From contig VGVZ01000033.1 in NCBI GenBank assembly GCA_016873805.1, positions 1-32,385 of the forward strand: a DNA stretch of 32,385 nt, written 5' to 3'. A program made the position numbers and the translations under genes. The notes beneath the pieces were generated by a model that saw only the letters and a list, made by a program, of their open reading frames with translations, was not told where the DNA came from and did no database searches. The first letter of the stretch is position 1; each line of letters starts with the position of its first letter. Of the stretch, positions 7,003 through 15,422 are shown one piece after another. The stretch comes from Ignavibacteria bacterium. GTDB lineage: Bacteria; Bacteroidota; Ignavibacteria; UBA10030.

Positions 7003-7683
7003 TCAACATTCCGCCGGCCCCAGAACCAGGACGAATTCCCCCTTCTTCTTCTCTTTCTGAAATTGACGCAACAGCTGGACCGGCGTTCCGCGCAGAAATT
7101 CCTCGGTCGGCAACGTAACATCAAACGCAATACAGAGATTCCTCGATTCGCCGAAAACGCTCGCGAGATCTTTCAACACTTGCGCGAGCCGATAGGGCGT
7201 TTCCATGATCACCGTCGTTCTCGGCTCTTTCCGGAGTTGCTTGAGCTCTGCAATCCTCTCCTCACGCTTCGGGGAGAGAAATCCGTGGAACACAAAGGAG
7301 TCGATCGGGAAACCGGATGCGATCAGAGCGGGCATCAATGAGGAGGCCCCGGGAATCGGGATGACCCGGATGCCGTTCGCGATCGCCTGCTGAACGATGA
7401 GAAGTCCCGGATCGGAGAACACCGGAGTGCCGGCATCCGAGAGGAGAGCCACCGACTCACCCTTCGACAACCGTGCGATCAGTTCGGGCGTCTTTTCCTC
7501 TTCGTTGTGTTCGTTCAAGGAATCGACCTCTCGATTGATGCCGAACTGACGGAGCAGACGCCTTCCTTCCTTGAATTCTTCAACGACAACGACGGCAGTT
7601 TCCTTCAACACCCGAATCGCGCGAGGTGTCATGTCCTCCGCATTGCCGATCGGAATCGAGACAAGGTACAGATTGCCCTTCAT
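7003..7683 (-). CDS. rsmI: 16S rRNA (cytidine-2'-O)-methyltransferase RsmI
   Basis: SAM-dependent tetrapyrrole-methylase-fold enzyme that 2'-O-methylates C1402 of 16S rRNA. 226 residues, at the short end for the family, lacking the small C-terminal extension of the E. coli protein. The family signatures are present: PIGN (11-14), SDAGTPVFSDPG (82-93), the IPIPGASSLMPAL loop and GEFVLVLGP at the end. It has VVEEFKEGRR where the common form has AEDTR, a variant I associate with Chlorobi-like genomes. The ATG directly abuts the stop of the upstream AI-2E gene. Its residues 95-201 are duplicated at 4404-4725. The last 25 codons differ strongly from those of the other copy, so the 3' end may be of foreign origin. 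Confidence 0.93.
   Translation of the reverse strand: MKGNLYLVSIPIGNAEDMTPRAIRVLKETAVVVVEEFKEGRRLLRQFGINREVDSLNEHNEEEKTPELIARLSKGESVALLSDAGTPVFSDPGLLIVQQAIANGIRVIPIPGASSLMPALIASGFPIDSFVFHGFLSPKREERIAELKQLRKEPRTTVIMETPYRLAQVLKDLASVFGESRNLCIAFDVTLPTEEFLRGTPVQLLRQFQKEKKKGEFVLVLGPAEC
7081..7402 (-). repeat. rsmI duplication, copy 2 (322 bp, inside intact rsmI)
   Basis: Partner of 4404-4725, same orientation, about 99% identical by eye. The spacing of 2677 bp defines the inserted segment. Confidence 0.95.
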
Positions 7684-9000
7684 CTACCACTCAGATTCAA
7701 TGGTATGGTACATCGATGAACTCACTCCCTTCCGTGCAGCTTCCCACTCCCTCACAAAGAGAATAATCAGAGCCGTCGTCGGCACGGCGATGAGGAGTCC
7801 AACAAACCCAAGGAAGAAAGAGAACACAAGCAGGGAGAGAATAATCAAGAGGGGATGCATACCGACTTTCTTGCCGACAATCTTTGGCGCCAGCAAGGTG
7901 ACTTCGATCAAGTGCAGGATACCAACTGTCGATACGGCAAGTACAACTTTCTCCAGGATCGGCTCTTCGCTGAAGAGTGCAACGATTGCTGATAAGATCA
8001 TCGTGATGATGAGTCCGATGTATGGAACAAGATCCAGAAGTCCCGCGACGATGCCGAGAAGGAGAGCATACTTGATGCCGAAGAGTGAAAACGTGAGGGT
8101 CACGGCAATTCCCTGAAGGAGCGCGATGAACAATGCCCCCCGGAGGTAGCGGCCGATCACTTCATCGGCACGTTGCATGTAGATAGCAACCTGCTCGCGC
8201 CGTCGGTGGGGGAACAGCATCCGGAACCGATGGTTGATTTTCTCGAAGTCCGTCAGGAGGTAGAACGTGAGGAACGGAATGAGAATGATATAGAAGACGC
8301 GCGTCACGACTTTCGAGATGCTGGTGACAAACAAGAGAATTCCCTGGAGGAAATTCCTCACAATATCTTCGAAGCGCGGGGCAAGCTGCTGGGAGAGCGT
8401 GTTCCGCAGTTCTTCGGCCGAAACGCCGTATCGTTCAAGGATGGTGGTCATGCGCGAGGACCAGAGCCACGTCCGAAATCCCTCGAACACATCGGACAAC
8501 GCGTTTACCATCCCCTCAAACTGCGTGACCGCGATAGGAAACACGAAGAAGAGCAGCAACACCAGGAGTCCCACGAAGAACAAGATGAGAACGAGTGACG
8601 ACAACCAGCGAGGAATCCTCCAGACGTGCAACCGCGTAACGACGGGATTCAACAAATACGCAAAGAGAAGTGACACAACAAACGGCGCCAGAATACTCGA
8701 GATTTCATAGACAAACCAGAGTGAAAAGAGAAGAACACTCAGCCACATAATGCTCTTCGCCATCGCATAGCGACGCAACGGATAGAGCAGAAACAGCATG
8801 GCGCCGAGGACGACGAAGGGCGAGATGATCGACTGGACGGTGTAGATGAGCACAAGGAGCAGCAGCACCGCGCCCACAAAGAGAGCGATTTCGAGACGAC
8901 TGAGGGACTGAAAGAAACTTTCCCAGCTGTCCCGCCGCTTGTCCGTGAACGGAGTTTTGTTTCGTGACTGCCGGTCGGAGCTCTGACGTTTTCGAGCCAT
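7684..9000 (-). CDS. AI-2E family membrane transporter
   Basis: 438-residue integral membrane protein of the AI-2E (PF01594, PerM/TqsA) family. A basic cytoplasmic N-terminus (KRQSSDRQSRNKTPFTDKRR) is followed by a paired hydrophobic block, a further hairpin, a long soluble segment at about 150-220 and a second membrane half ending in GFVGLLIAVPTTALIILFV. The conserved LLLGIVAGLLDLVPYIGLI block near residue 310 is the best family marker. Members export or diffuse small molecules or ions; the substrate here is unknown, and the family name should not be taken as proof of AI-2 transport. Its ATG touches the dut stop and its stop touches the rsmI ATG, so the three genes form one operon. Confidence 0.9.
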   Translation of the reverse strand: MARKRQSSDRQSRNKTPFTDKRRDSWESFFQSLSRLEIALFVGAVLLLLVLIYTVQSIISPFVVLGAMLFLLYPLRRYAMAKSIMWLSVLLFSLWFVYEISSILAPFVVSLLFAYLLNPVVTRLHVWRIPRWLSSLVLILFFVGLLVLLLFFVFPIAVTQFEGMVNALSDVFEGFRTWLWSSRMTTILERYGVSAEELRNTLSQQLAPRFEDIVRNFLQGILLFVTSISKVVTRVFYIILIPFLTFYLLTDFEKINHRFRMLFPHRRREQVAIYMQRADEVIGRYLRGALFIALLQGIAVTLTFSLFGIKYALLLGIVAGLLDLVPYIGLIITMILSAIVALFSEEPILEKVVLAVSTVGILHLIEVTLLAPKIVGKKVGMHPLLIILSLLVFSFFLGFVGLLIAVPTTALIILFVREWEAARKGVSSSMYHTIESEW

Positions 9001-9474
9001 TTAGTCGTTCCCCTTATTGTTCACCCCGGTATGCCCGAAGCCGCCTGCCCCGCGCCGGGTTTCCTCCAATCCCTCAACCTCGTCCCAATGCACGCGGCTG
9101 TAGCGCGCGATGATCATTTGTGCAATTCTGTCTCCTCGCCTGACGAGGAACGGCTTCGCACCAAAATTCGTCACGACGATTCGAACTTCTCCCCGGTAGT
9201 CCGAATCGATCGTTCCCGGCGCATTCATCAATCCGATCTGATGCTGAATCGCCAGACCGCTCCTTGGCCGAATCTGGGCCTCGTACCCGGGGGGAAGTTC
9301 AACCCGAAAACCGGCCGGAACCAGCACGGTTTGGCCCGGAGCAATCTCGAGCTCACCATCAACCGCCGCGCAGATATCCATCCCTGCCGAGCCCTCCGTC
9401 GCGTACGACGGCAGTGGCAGGTCATGACTATCATGACCCGTCCGAGTGATCCTTACGCGAATCTGTTCGGTCAA
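9001..9474 (-). CDS. dut: deoxyuridine 5'-triphosphate nucleotidohydrolase
   Basis: Trimeric dUTPase that hydrolyses dUTP to dUMP and pyrophosphate, keeping uracil out of DNA. All five motifs are visible: AGMD (30-33), RPRSGLA (69-75), GTIDSDYRGE (87-96), RRGDRIAQM (112-120) and RGAGGFGHTG (141-150). The last has His where Ser is usual in GFGSTG. 157 residues is normal. The start is TTG, because the family needs residues upstream of the first internal ATG; a GAGAGAG run lies ahead of it. First gene of the dut-AI-2E-rsmI operon. Confidence 0.96.
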   Translation of the reverse strand: MTEQIRVRITRTGHDSHDLPLPSYATEGSAGMDICAAVDGELEIAPGQTVLVPAGFRVELPPGYEAQIRPRSGLAIQHQIGLMNAPGTIDSDYRGEVRIVVTNFGAKPFLVRRGDRIAQMIIARYSRVHWDEVEGLEETRRGAGGFGHTGVNNKGND

Positions 9475-9512
9475 CGAATCTCTCTCGTCAAGGGGAGTTC
9501 AATGGTGGGAAA

Positions 9513-9541
9513 AATATAGCGAAAGGGGTATGGAAATGCAA
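9513..9541 (-). promoter_or_regulatory. putative promoter of dut-AI-2E-rsmI
   Basis: Minus strand TTGCAT (9541-9536), 17-bp spacer, TATATT (9518-9513) followed by TTT; the expected transcript start is about 30 bases before the dut TTG. Confidence 0.55.
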
Positions 9542-9571
9542 CGAAGGATTCGGAGCAGAGACTGTCGTGCT

Positions 9572-11068
9572 CTACTGTTTCAGCGTATCGGGACGGATGC
9601 CTCGCTGCTGGTTCTCCCTCCAGCGCATCATCATGCTGTCCATGACGGCGCGGTATTCACGTTCCCGTCGACCTCTCATCTCTCGAAACATGGAATCGAT
9701 GCGCTCGACGTCGATATCGAATCTCTCCATGTCTTCCCAGAATCGTTCGAACATGCTGTCACGAGGAAAGCTCGGAAAGAATTCCCGACGACGATCTTCC
9801 TCTCCCCTCCCGACCGGAGGCCGCTGGTCGATCCGCCTGGATCCGGCCTGCCTGATCCTGGGGATAACCCACTGTGCAAGGGAGTCGTGCTCCATCTGGA
9901 CATTGTCGCGATCAACTTGAATCGTGACGAATCCGGATCCCCCCACGACGCGAAAGCGCTGAATCGACCGATGGATGGGTTTTTGCCGCTGGAGTTCTTC
10001 GAACTGGCGTATCACAAGCTGTAACTCCCTCTGGATCTCGCGATTTTCCCTCACGCGCTGGTGCGCAACTTCGAGTTCCCGCATATCGGCAAACAACTTG
10101 GAGAGCACCATCGTATCGGGAGTAATGACAAGATACTGCCGTTCCTGTGGCTCTCGCCCGATACGCGGAAGCTGAACTGACACATGCGGCGGGGGGGCGG
10201 CCGTCGGTGTATGAACTTTTGACGTCGCAATTGCGTAGGCCGCGTCTCGACCGCGCAGATAGTGATCGAATCTTTCTCGGCGGGAGGGATCGAGATTCGC
10301 GGCGATGTTCGAGACGAGCACTCGCGTGAGCTGTCCGATCTCGGGATCGATTGCCAGGGCGTTGTTCTCAGCCACAAATGCTGACGACGCGATGCGGGTC
10401 TTCGCATCTTCCAATAGTGAATCGATGGCGGCCGCTTGAGCCTCTGTCGGCTCGACCTCCGCGAGCAGATCCTCGACCGTAATCTTGGTTTTCGACGGAG
10501 TCTCTGTTCGCCCGACTTCCAGTCGATAACCATTCTCGTTCTTGTCATCAACGCGCAACGATGTTTGTGCATTCGCGTCCAGAGGGAGTGTCCCCAAGAG
10601 CGCAAACTGGAGAACCTGGTCCTTGTCGATTTTCGAGAAGATCGGAAGCACGGAGCCCTTCAGGACATTTTCCTCATATGCTCTCTGGACGTCCTGCGAC
10701 GTCTCACTCAGGAACTGCATCATTTGACCCCGCTCGGTCACCGCCACATAGCCAATGAAGGTCAGGACCACGGTGCTGAGGGCAACCGCCAGCGGAACAT
10801 ACTTGCGGGGGAACGGGAGCAGGTTTGCAGCTTCGCGCTTCTTCTCGCTCAATCGTTTGGACAGTTCCGGCCAGAATGATCTGTTTGTTTCAACACGGGA
10901 GGCGGAGTTCAAATAGCTGCGAATCTGTCGGAGATCATTCAGCTCTTTCTTCGCATCCGGATGTGTTTCCAGATACTCTTCGATCCCCCTCTTCTCATCC
11001 GGCGAAAGTGCGTCGTCCAGATAGAGTGAAAGCTTAAGTCGCCAGTCGCGGTCGGAACCTTTTTTCAT
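9572..11068 (-). CDS. membrane-anchored anti-sigma-like protein
   Basis: 498 residues directly behind the ECF sigma gene (1 base apart, with a GGAGGTG ribosome-binding site inside the end of the sigma gene). The first 75 residues have the helical layout of an anti-sigma domain (LSLYLDDALSPDEKRGIEEYL, then HPDAKKELNDL) but lack the zinc-binding H-x3-C-x2-C motif. One transmembrane helix lies at about 90-110 (PLAVALSTVVLTFIGYVAV). The remaining 390 residues would be periplasmic: alpha-helical, rich in Arg, Glu, Gln and, at the end, Met. No known sensor domain is recognised there. Function as an anti-sigma factor is inferred from gene order and N-terminus. Confidence 0.75.
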   Translation of the reverse strand: MKKGSDRDWRLKLSLYLDDALSPDEKRGIEEYLETHPDAKKELNDLRQIRSYLNSASRVETNRSFWPELSKRLSEKKREAANLLPFPRKYVPLAVALSTVVLTFIGYVAVTERGQMMQFLSETSQDVQRAYEENVLKGSVLPIFSKIDKDQVLQFALLGTLPLDANAQTSLRVDDKNENGYRLEVGRTETPSKTKITVEDLLAEVEPTEAQAAAIDSLLEDAKTRIASSAFVAENNALAIDPEIGQLTRVLVSNIAANLDPSRRERFDHYLRGRDAAYAIATSKVHTPTAAPPPHVSVQLPRIGREPQERQYLVITPDTMVLSKLFADMRELEVAHQRVRENREIQRELQLVIRQFEELQRQKPIHRSIQRFRVVGGSGFVTIQVDRDNVQMEHDSLAQWVIPRIRQAGSRRIDQRPPVGRGEEDRRREFFPSFPRDSMFERFWEDMERFDIDVERIDSMFREMRGRREREYRAVMDSMMMRWRENQQRGIRPDTLKQ

Positions 11069-11069
11069 C

Positions 11070-11750
11070 TCACACCTCCTCCAACAGCGGCTTCAACACC
11101 TTCCTCAGCATCGAGCGGCCGCGCGAGAGTCGCGATTTCACTGTGCCGATGCGGCACTGAAGCACATCGGCAATTTCTTCATAGGACATTCCTTCGATGT
11201 CCTTGAGGACGATCGGTGTGCGGAACTTCTCGGGGATCAGTTGGAGACTCCTGGTGACAATCTCGGATGCCTCTGAACTCCGTTGGGTAGTGCTCAATCT
11301 CTCCGACAGCTCACGATCCGGTCTCTCCAGTACGGCATCCATCGAAAACATGCGACGAACTTTTCGACGACGCAGCTCGTCTCGCGTTTTGTTAACCGTA
11401 ATCCGGTAGACCCATGTGTAGAACGAGGATTCGAAACGGAATCGTGGAAGCGCCTCGTAGACCTTGATAAAGACCTCCTGAGCGAGATCATCAACTGCAT
11501 CCTGCTCGCGCAGAATCGAATAGATGATGTTCCTCACCCGATCCATATATCTCTCGACGAGATACCTGAACACATGCTCTTCCCCGGACTGAAAAAGAGT
11601 GATCAGAACATCATCTCTCTTCTTTTCCAGAGGGACCTGGGGCTCCAGATCCATCTCAACCGTTGTCTGCGCTCTCCCCCCGGTCGCGGGGATATTCTGT
11701 GCAATCGAGTACGTGCCCATCTGCTTCTGTTTTGAGTTGGATTCAAGCAT
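11070..11750 (-). CDS. ECF-type RNA polymerase sigma factor
   Basis: Sigma-70 family, extracytoplasmic-function type, with only regions 2 and 4. Region 2 includes FRYLVERYMDRVRNIIYSIL and DAVDDLAQEVFIKVYEAL, then FESSFYTWVYRITVNKTRDE. Region 4 has IPEKFRTPIVLKDIEGMSY and the recognition helix IADVLQCRIGTVKSRLSRGR. The extreme N-terminus before about residue 45 is unconserved. A strong ECF promoter match ends right at the listed ATG, which would place the transcript start inside the first codons; the true start is then probably ATG at 11720 (MGTYSIAQ) or 11654 (MDLEPQV). It is paired with the anti-sigma-like gene and is probably autoregulated. Confidence 0.93.
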   Translation of the reverse strand: MLESNSKQKQMGTYSIAQNIPATGGRAQTTVEMDLEPQVPLEKKRDDVLITLFQSGEEHVFRYLVERYMDRVRNIIYSILREQDAVDDLAQEVFIKVYEALPRFRFESSFYTWVYRITVNKTRDELRRRKVRRMFSMDAVLERPDRELSERLSTTQRSSEASEIVTRSLQLIPEKFRTPIVLKDIEGMSYEEIADVLQCRIGTVKSRLSRGRSMLRKVLKPLLEEV

Positions 11751-11779
11751 TTTGACGATGTTCCCGGCCCGATTGTTCC
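11751..11779 (-). promoter_or_regulatory. ECF-type autoregulatory promoter candidate
   Basis: Minus strand GGAAC (11779-11775), 17 bp, CGTC (11757-11754) continuing as GTCAAA. This is the sigma-E-like consensus (GGAAC, N16-17, CGTC/TCAAA). It lies immediately before the ECF sigma gene, the expected place for autoregulation. Confidence 0.6.
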
Positions 11780-11784
11780 AAAAG

Positions 11785-11822
11785 AAAAAACTCGTACAGC
11801 GCTCAGGAACTATACGAGTTTT
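11785..11822 (-). terminator. terminator of the nuoA-F operon
   Basis: Stem AAAACTCGTA / TACGAGTTTT (11787-11796 with 11813-11822), 16-base loop, and on the minus strand a T-run from 11790 to 11785. It separates nuoF from the sigma gene and sits just upstream of the ECF promoter. Confidence 0.8.
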
Positions 11823-11846
11823 CTCAACAAAAAGTTTGGAGAGGGA

Positions 11847-13115
11847 TCAAGCCAGCGTTTCGGCCGTTGCCCGCTGCCCCTCGGGGACCCTCTTCACAAA
11901 TTCATCCCGGAATCGACGGATCATCGACTGAACCGGCCAGGCGGCGGCATCTCCCAGCGCACACACGGTGTTTCCTTCAATGTTGTTCGCGATATCCATC
12001 AAGAGATCGATCTCTTCCATCCTTCCCTCCCCCTTTTCAAAGCGCTTCAGGATCTTGAACATCCACCCCGTTCCTTCACGGCACGGCGTGCATTGACCGC
12101 ACGATTCGTGATAGTAGAATTTCGTGATGCGGGTGATCACCTTGATCATATCCGTGTCTTCGTCCATGACCATGAGTCCCGCGGTACCGACAGCCGAGCT
12201 GGCGGCCTTGAGCGAGTCGGCATCCATGCACACCCCCTCCAACTGCTCCCCTCGCAAAATCGGTGTGGACGATCCGCCGGGGATCACCGCCTTGATCTTC
12301 TTTCCCTCGGGCACGCCGCCGCAGTATGAATTGATGATCTCAAGCAGAGGAACCCCTGTCGGCATTTCATAGACGCCCGGCTTGTTCACGTGACCGCTCA
12401 CCCCCACGAGAATCGGACCCGGATGCTTCGGCGCACCGATTCCCGCAAACCATTGTGCACCATTTTTGATGATCAACGGCACGCACGAAATCGTTTCGAC
12501 ATTGTTGATCGTCGTCGGACAACCCCAGAGACCGTATTGCGCGGGGAACGGCGGTTTCACGCGCGGATATCCGCGTTCACCCTCGATCGAATTCATCAGC
12601 GCAGATTCCTCACCGCAAATGTACGCGCCCGCTCCTTTGTGGATCGTGATATGCGTGTTGAATCCACTTCCCAGAATATTCTCGCCGACGAATCCTTTTG
12701 CGTACGCATCGTCGATCGCCTTCTGCAGGAGACGGATCCACTTTCCATATTCACCGCGGATATACACGTAGGAGTTCTGGACCCCCATGGCGTACGCCGC
12801 GATGAGCGTCCCTTCGATCAACAGATGGGGATTGAATTCAAAGATCTGTCGGTCTTTAAATGTTCCCGGCTCCGATTCGTCTCCATTCACGCAGATGTAC
12901 TTGGGCTTCGTCGTCTCCTTCGGCATGAAACTCCACTTAAGGCCGGTGGGAAAACACGCGCCCCCGCGACCGCGAAGATTCGACTTCTTCACCTCTTCCG
13001 TGACGTCGACCGGTTTCATCGAAAGCGCCTTCTTCAGCGCTTCGTACCCGCCGTGCGCAACGTAGATGTCGATCTTGTGGTAATCCTTGATTTCGGGGAG
13101 AAGAACTTTTTCCAT
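11847..13115 (-). CDS. nuoF: NADH-quinone oxidoreductase subunit F (NADH/FMN-binding)
   Basis: The 51-kDa subunit of complex I, where NADH is oxidised by FMN and electrons enter the N3 iron-sulfur cluster. The glycine-rich NLRGRGGACFPTGLKW block near residue 50 and the GDESEPGTFKDR segment bind NADH and FMN; KGAGAYICGEESAL is also conserved. N3 cysteines are at about 339, 342, 345 (C-GQ-C-TP-C) and 385. 422 residues is the standard length. I use the ATG at 13115; a TTG codon directly before it would add one residue. Last gene of the operon, 28 bases after nuoE, followed by a terminator. Confidence 0.97.
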   Translation of the reverse strand: MEKVLLPEIKDYHKIDIYVAHGGYEALKKALSMKPVDVTEEVKKSNLRGRGGACFPTGLKWSFMPKETTKPKYICVNGDESEPGTFKDRQIFEFNPHLLIEGTLIAAYAMGVQNSYVYIRGEYGKWIRLLQKAIDDAYAKGFVGENILGSGFNTHITIHKGAGAYICGEESALMNSIEGERGYPRVKPPFPAQYGLWGCPTTINNVETISCVPLIIKNGAQWFAGIGAPKHPGPILVGVSGHVNKPGVYEMPTGVPLLEIINSYCGGVPEGKKIKAVIPGGSSTPILRGEQLEGVCMDADSLKAASSAVGTAGLMVMDEDTDMIKVITRITKFYYHESCGQCTPCREGTGWMFKILKRFEKGEGRMEEIDLLMDIANNIEGNTVCALGDAAAWPVQSMIRRFRDEFVKRVPEGQRATAETLA

Positions 13116-13143
13116 CAACGTCTACACCGTGTGAGAGAAGAGA

Positions 13144-13608
13144 TCATTTCATGCTGCTGAGAATTTCGTCGACTTTCGTCGGCGTGAGATTCTCAAAATA
13201 TTCTTCGCCAATCGCCATCATGGGAGCAGTCCCGCACGATCCCATGCATTCAACTTCTGACAATGTCCACATGCGGTCTGGTGTCGTCTCGCCCGGCTCG
13301 ATGCCCAGACGATCTTTCAGACGCTTCACAATTTCGGCTGATCCTCTGAGGTAGCATGAGACATTCGTGCAGACCTCAAGGTGACGTTTTCCCACCGGCT
13401 CCTGCTGAAACATCGTGTAAAAAGTCACAACCCCCAGGACGTGTCCAAATGGGACATTGAGAAGTCCGGCGATGTACATCATTGTCTCTTGAGAAATGCA
13501 GCCGAATTCCTCTTGCGCCATCCAGAGTGCCGGAAGAACAAGCGCTTGAGTGGTCGGATATCGCTTCCTGAGCTCTTCGATCTTGTTAAGATTTTCTGGT
13601 GAGAACAT
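13144..13608 (-). CDS. nuoE: NADH-quinone oxidoreductase subunit E
   Basis: The 24-kDa thioredoxin-like subunit that carries the [2Fe-2S] N1a cluster beside NuoF. Ligands are Cys80 and Cys85 (CTNVSC) and Cys121 and Cys125 (CMGSC). The N-terminal helical part with ALWMAQEEFGCIS and the VTFYTMF stretch is typical. 154 residues matches the short bacterial form. It follows nuoD after 62 bases. Confidence 0.97.
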   Translation of the reverse strand: MFSPENLNKIEELRKRYPTTQALVLPALWMAQEEFGCISQETMMYIAGLLNVPFGHVLGVVTFYTMFQQEPVGKRHLEVCTNVSCYLRGSAEIVKRLKDRLGIEPGETTPDRMWTLSEVECMGSCGTAPMMAIGEEYFENLTPTKVDEILSSMK

Positions 13609-13670
13609 ATCCGTCGACTGTTCGATTCTTGGAATGCGCCGGGGAGAGTTACTCAGCCGGCGACGTTCGC

Positions 13671-14927
13671 TTACTTATCCGCCTCCCCCATCACGGGATC
13701 GAGACTTCCGATGATAGCGACAACGTCGGAGACCATCGAGCCGACAACCATCGGGGTGAGGGATTGGAGATTCACAAATGACGGCGAGCGAATTTTCATT
13801 CTCCATGGTTGTCCGGTGCCGTCACTGTAGAAGTAGAATCCAAGTTCGCCCTTTGGGGCTTCCACCGAAAAGTACACTTCCCCCACCGGAGGATTGATGC
13901 CCGAGTTGATCAGCATGAAGTCGTGAATCAATTCCTCCATCTTCGTGTAGATACGTTCTTTCCGAGGGAGGACTTTCTTCGGTTTGAAGGCGTGGATGTC
14001 GCCTGACGGCATCGTGTCCAGCACCTGCCGTACGATTTTCGTACTCTGCCGCATTTCTTCCATGCGGACGTAGTATCGGGCAAGGGAATCACCCCCCTCG
14101 AAGACCGGGACCTCAAAATCGAGCCGATCATAGACCAGATACGGAACTGCTTTGCGCAGATCGAAATCGACGTTACAGGCGCGCAGTCCCGGGCCGGTCA
14201 AGGCGAGATCGATCGCCTGCTCCTTCGTGATCGCACCGATGCCGTCGGTTCTTCCGAGGAAAATGCGGTTCGTTTGAAGAAGCTTCTCGCATTCGCGGAG
14301 TTTTGATGGAAACTCTTCGATGAACTTCCTCACCATCGCATCGACTTCCGGCGTCATGTCCTGTGCCAGTCCGCCGATTCGCGTGTAGCTTGTTGTGAAG
14401 CGCGCACCGGCAAGCCGTTCGAAGATGTCATACAGTTTTTCGCGCTCACGGAACGCGTACATCCAGACCGTCAGCGCACCCACATCCATCGCCAGACTCC
14501 CCAGAAACATGAGATGAGAGGAGATGCGGGCCAGCTCCGAGATCAAGACCCGGATGTATTGCGCTCGCTCCGGCGCATCGATGCCGAGCAGTTTTTCGAC
14601 CGCCAGGACATACGCCGTGTTATTGGAGAGGGGTGAAATGTAGTCGAGCCGATCGGTGTGAGGAATGAATTCGTGATAGCTGCAATTCTCGGCGAGTTTC
14701 TCGTAGCCGCGATGAAGGTATCCGATTTCCGGCACGCATCCGATGACCGTTTCGCCGTCGAGTCGGATGAGAAGCCGCAGCACGCCGTGCGTCGCTGGAT
14801 GCTGGGGACCCATATTGAGCACGAGGTCGTTCTCGAGCGGATCGTCGAACGCAATGCTCGTGTGTTGGTCCTCCAGAGCCTGGAGTATTCTCGACTTTCG
14901 TGATATGTCGTCTGTACGGGTCGCCAT
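13671..14927 (-). CDS. nuoD: NADH-quinone oxidoreductase subunit D
   Basis: The 49-kDa subunit, which with NuoB forms the quinone-reduction site. Family marks: NMGPQHPATHGVLRLLIRLDGE (in two adjoining parts, near residues 38-59), the GYLHRGYEKL and DRLDYISPLSNN stretches lining the quinone pocket, and SVEAPKGELGFY near the C-terminus, which corresponds to the hydrogenase-like large-subunit fold. 418 residues, not fused to NuoC. The start has no strong alternative. It begins 9 bases after the nuoC stop. Confidence 0.97.
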   Translation of the reverse strand: MATRTDDISRKSRILQALEDQHTSIAFDDPLENDLVLNMGPQHPATHGVLRLLIRLDGETVIGCVPEIGYLHRGYEKLAENCSYHEFIPHTDRLDYISPLSNNTAYVLAVEKLLGIDAPERAQYIRVLISELARISSHLMFLGSLAMDVGALTVWMYAFREREKLYDIFERLAGARFTTSYTRIGGLAQDMTPEVDAMVRKFIEEFPSKLRECEKLLQTNRIFLGRTDGIGAITKEQAIDLALTGPGLRACNVDFDLRKAVPYLVYDRLDFEVPVFEGGDSLARYYVRMEEMRQSTKIVRQVLDTMPSGDIHAFKPKKVLPRKERIYTKMEELIHDFMLINSGINPPVGEVYFSVEAPKGELGFYFYSDGTGQPWRMKIRSPSFVNLQSLTPMVVGSMVSDVVAIIGSLDPVMGEADK

Positions 14928-14936
14928 CGAACTGGT

Positions 14937-15419
14937 CTACTTTTTCGGAAGGGGAATCGAGCCAGGAATTCCCATCAGAGGAAAGTCCTTTCTCAGCGGA
15001 TGGTGCTCGTAGTTGTCGGGCATGTACACCCGGCGCAGGTCGGGATGTCCATCGAAGACGATCCCGAACATGTCGTACGTTTCCCGTTCGTGCCAATTTG
15101 CAGTCCCCCACACCGTCGTGACCGTCGGAACGACCGGATTCTCCTCTTCCACAAACACCTTCAGCCGGATGCGGTATTTGTTCTTCAGGGAAAAAAGGTT
15201 GTAGATCACGCCGAATCGTTTCTCCGGGGTATTCATATCGATCCCGCAGAGATCTGCCAAGAAATCAAACGAAAGATCGGGCTCTTCCTTCAGGAAGCGG
15301 CAGACGTCATTGATGCGATCGGGCGGAACAACGATCGTCAGCTCGTTACGGAATTCAGAAGATACGAAGGAACCTTCGCCGAACTTGGAGGTCAGTTTTG
15401 TAAGGATGGTATCTTTCAT
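14937..15419 (-). CDS. nuoC: NADH-quinone oxidoreductase subunit C
   Basis: The 30-kDa subunit of the peripheral arm, structural rather than redox-active. The signature ERETYDMFGIVFDGHPDLRR followed by HPLRKDFPL lies at about residues 111-150. 160 residues is normal for an unfused NuoC. It starts 3 bases after the nuoB stop. Confidence 0.96.
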   Translation of the reverse strand: MKDTILTKLTSKFGEGSFVSSEFRNELTIVVPPDRINDVCRFLKEEPDLSFDFLADLCGIDMNTPEKRFGVIYNLFSLKNKYRIRLKVFVEEENPVVPTVTTVWGTANWHERETYDMFGIVFDGHPDLRRVYMPDNYEHHPLRKDFPLMGIPGSIPLPKK

Positions 15420-15422
15420 CGG

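Noticed and set aside
12390-13160. 256-codon plus-strand ORF
   Set aside because: Antisense shadow of nuoF.
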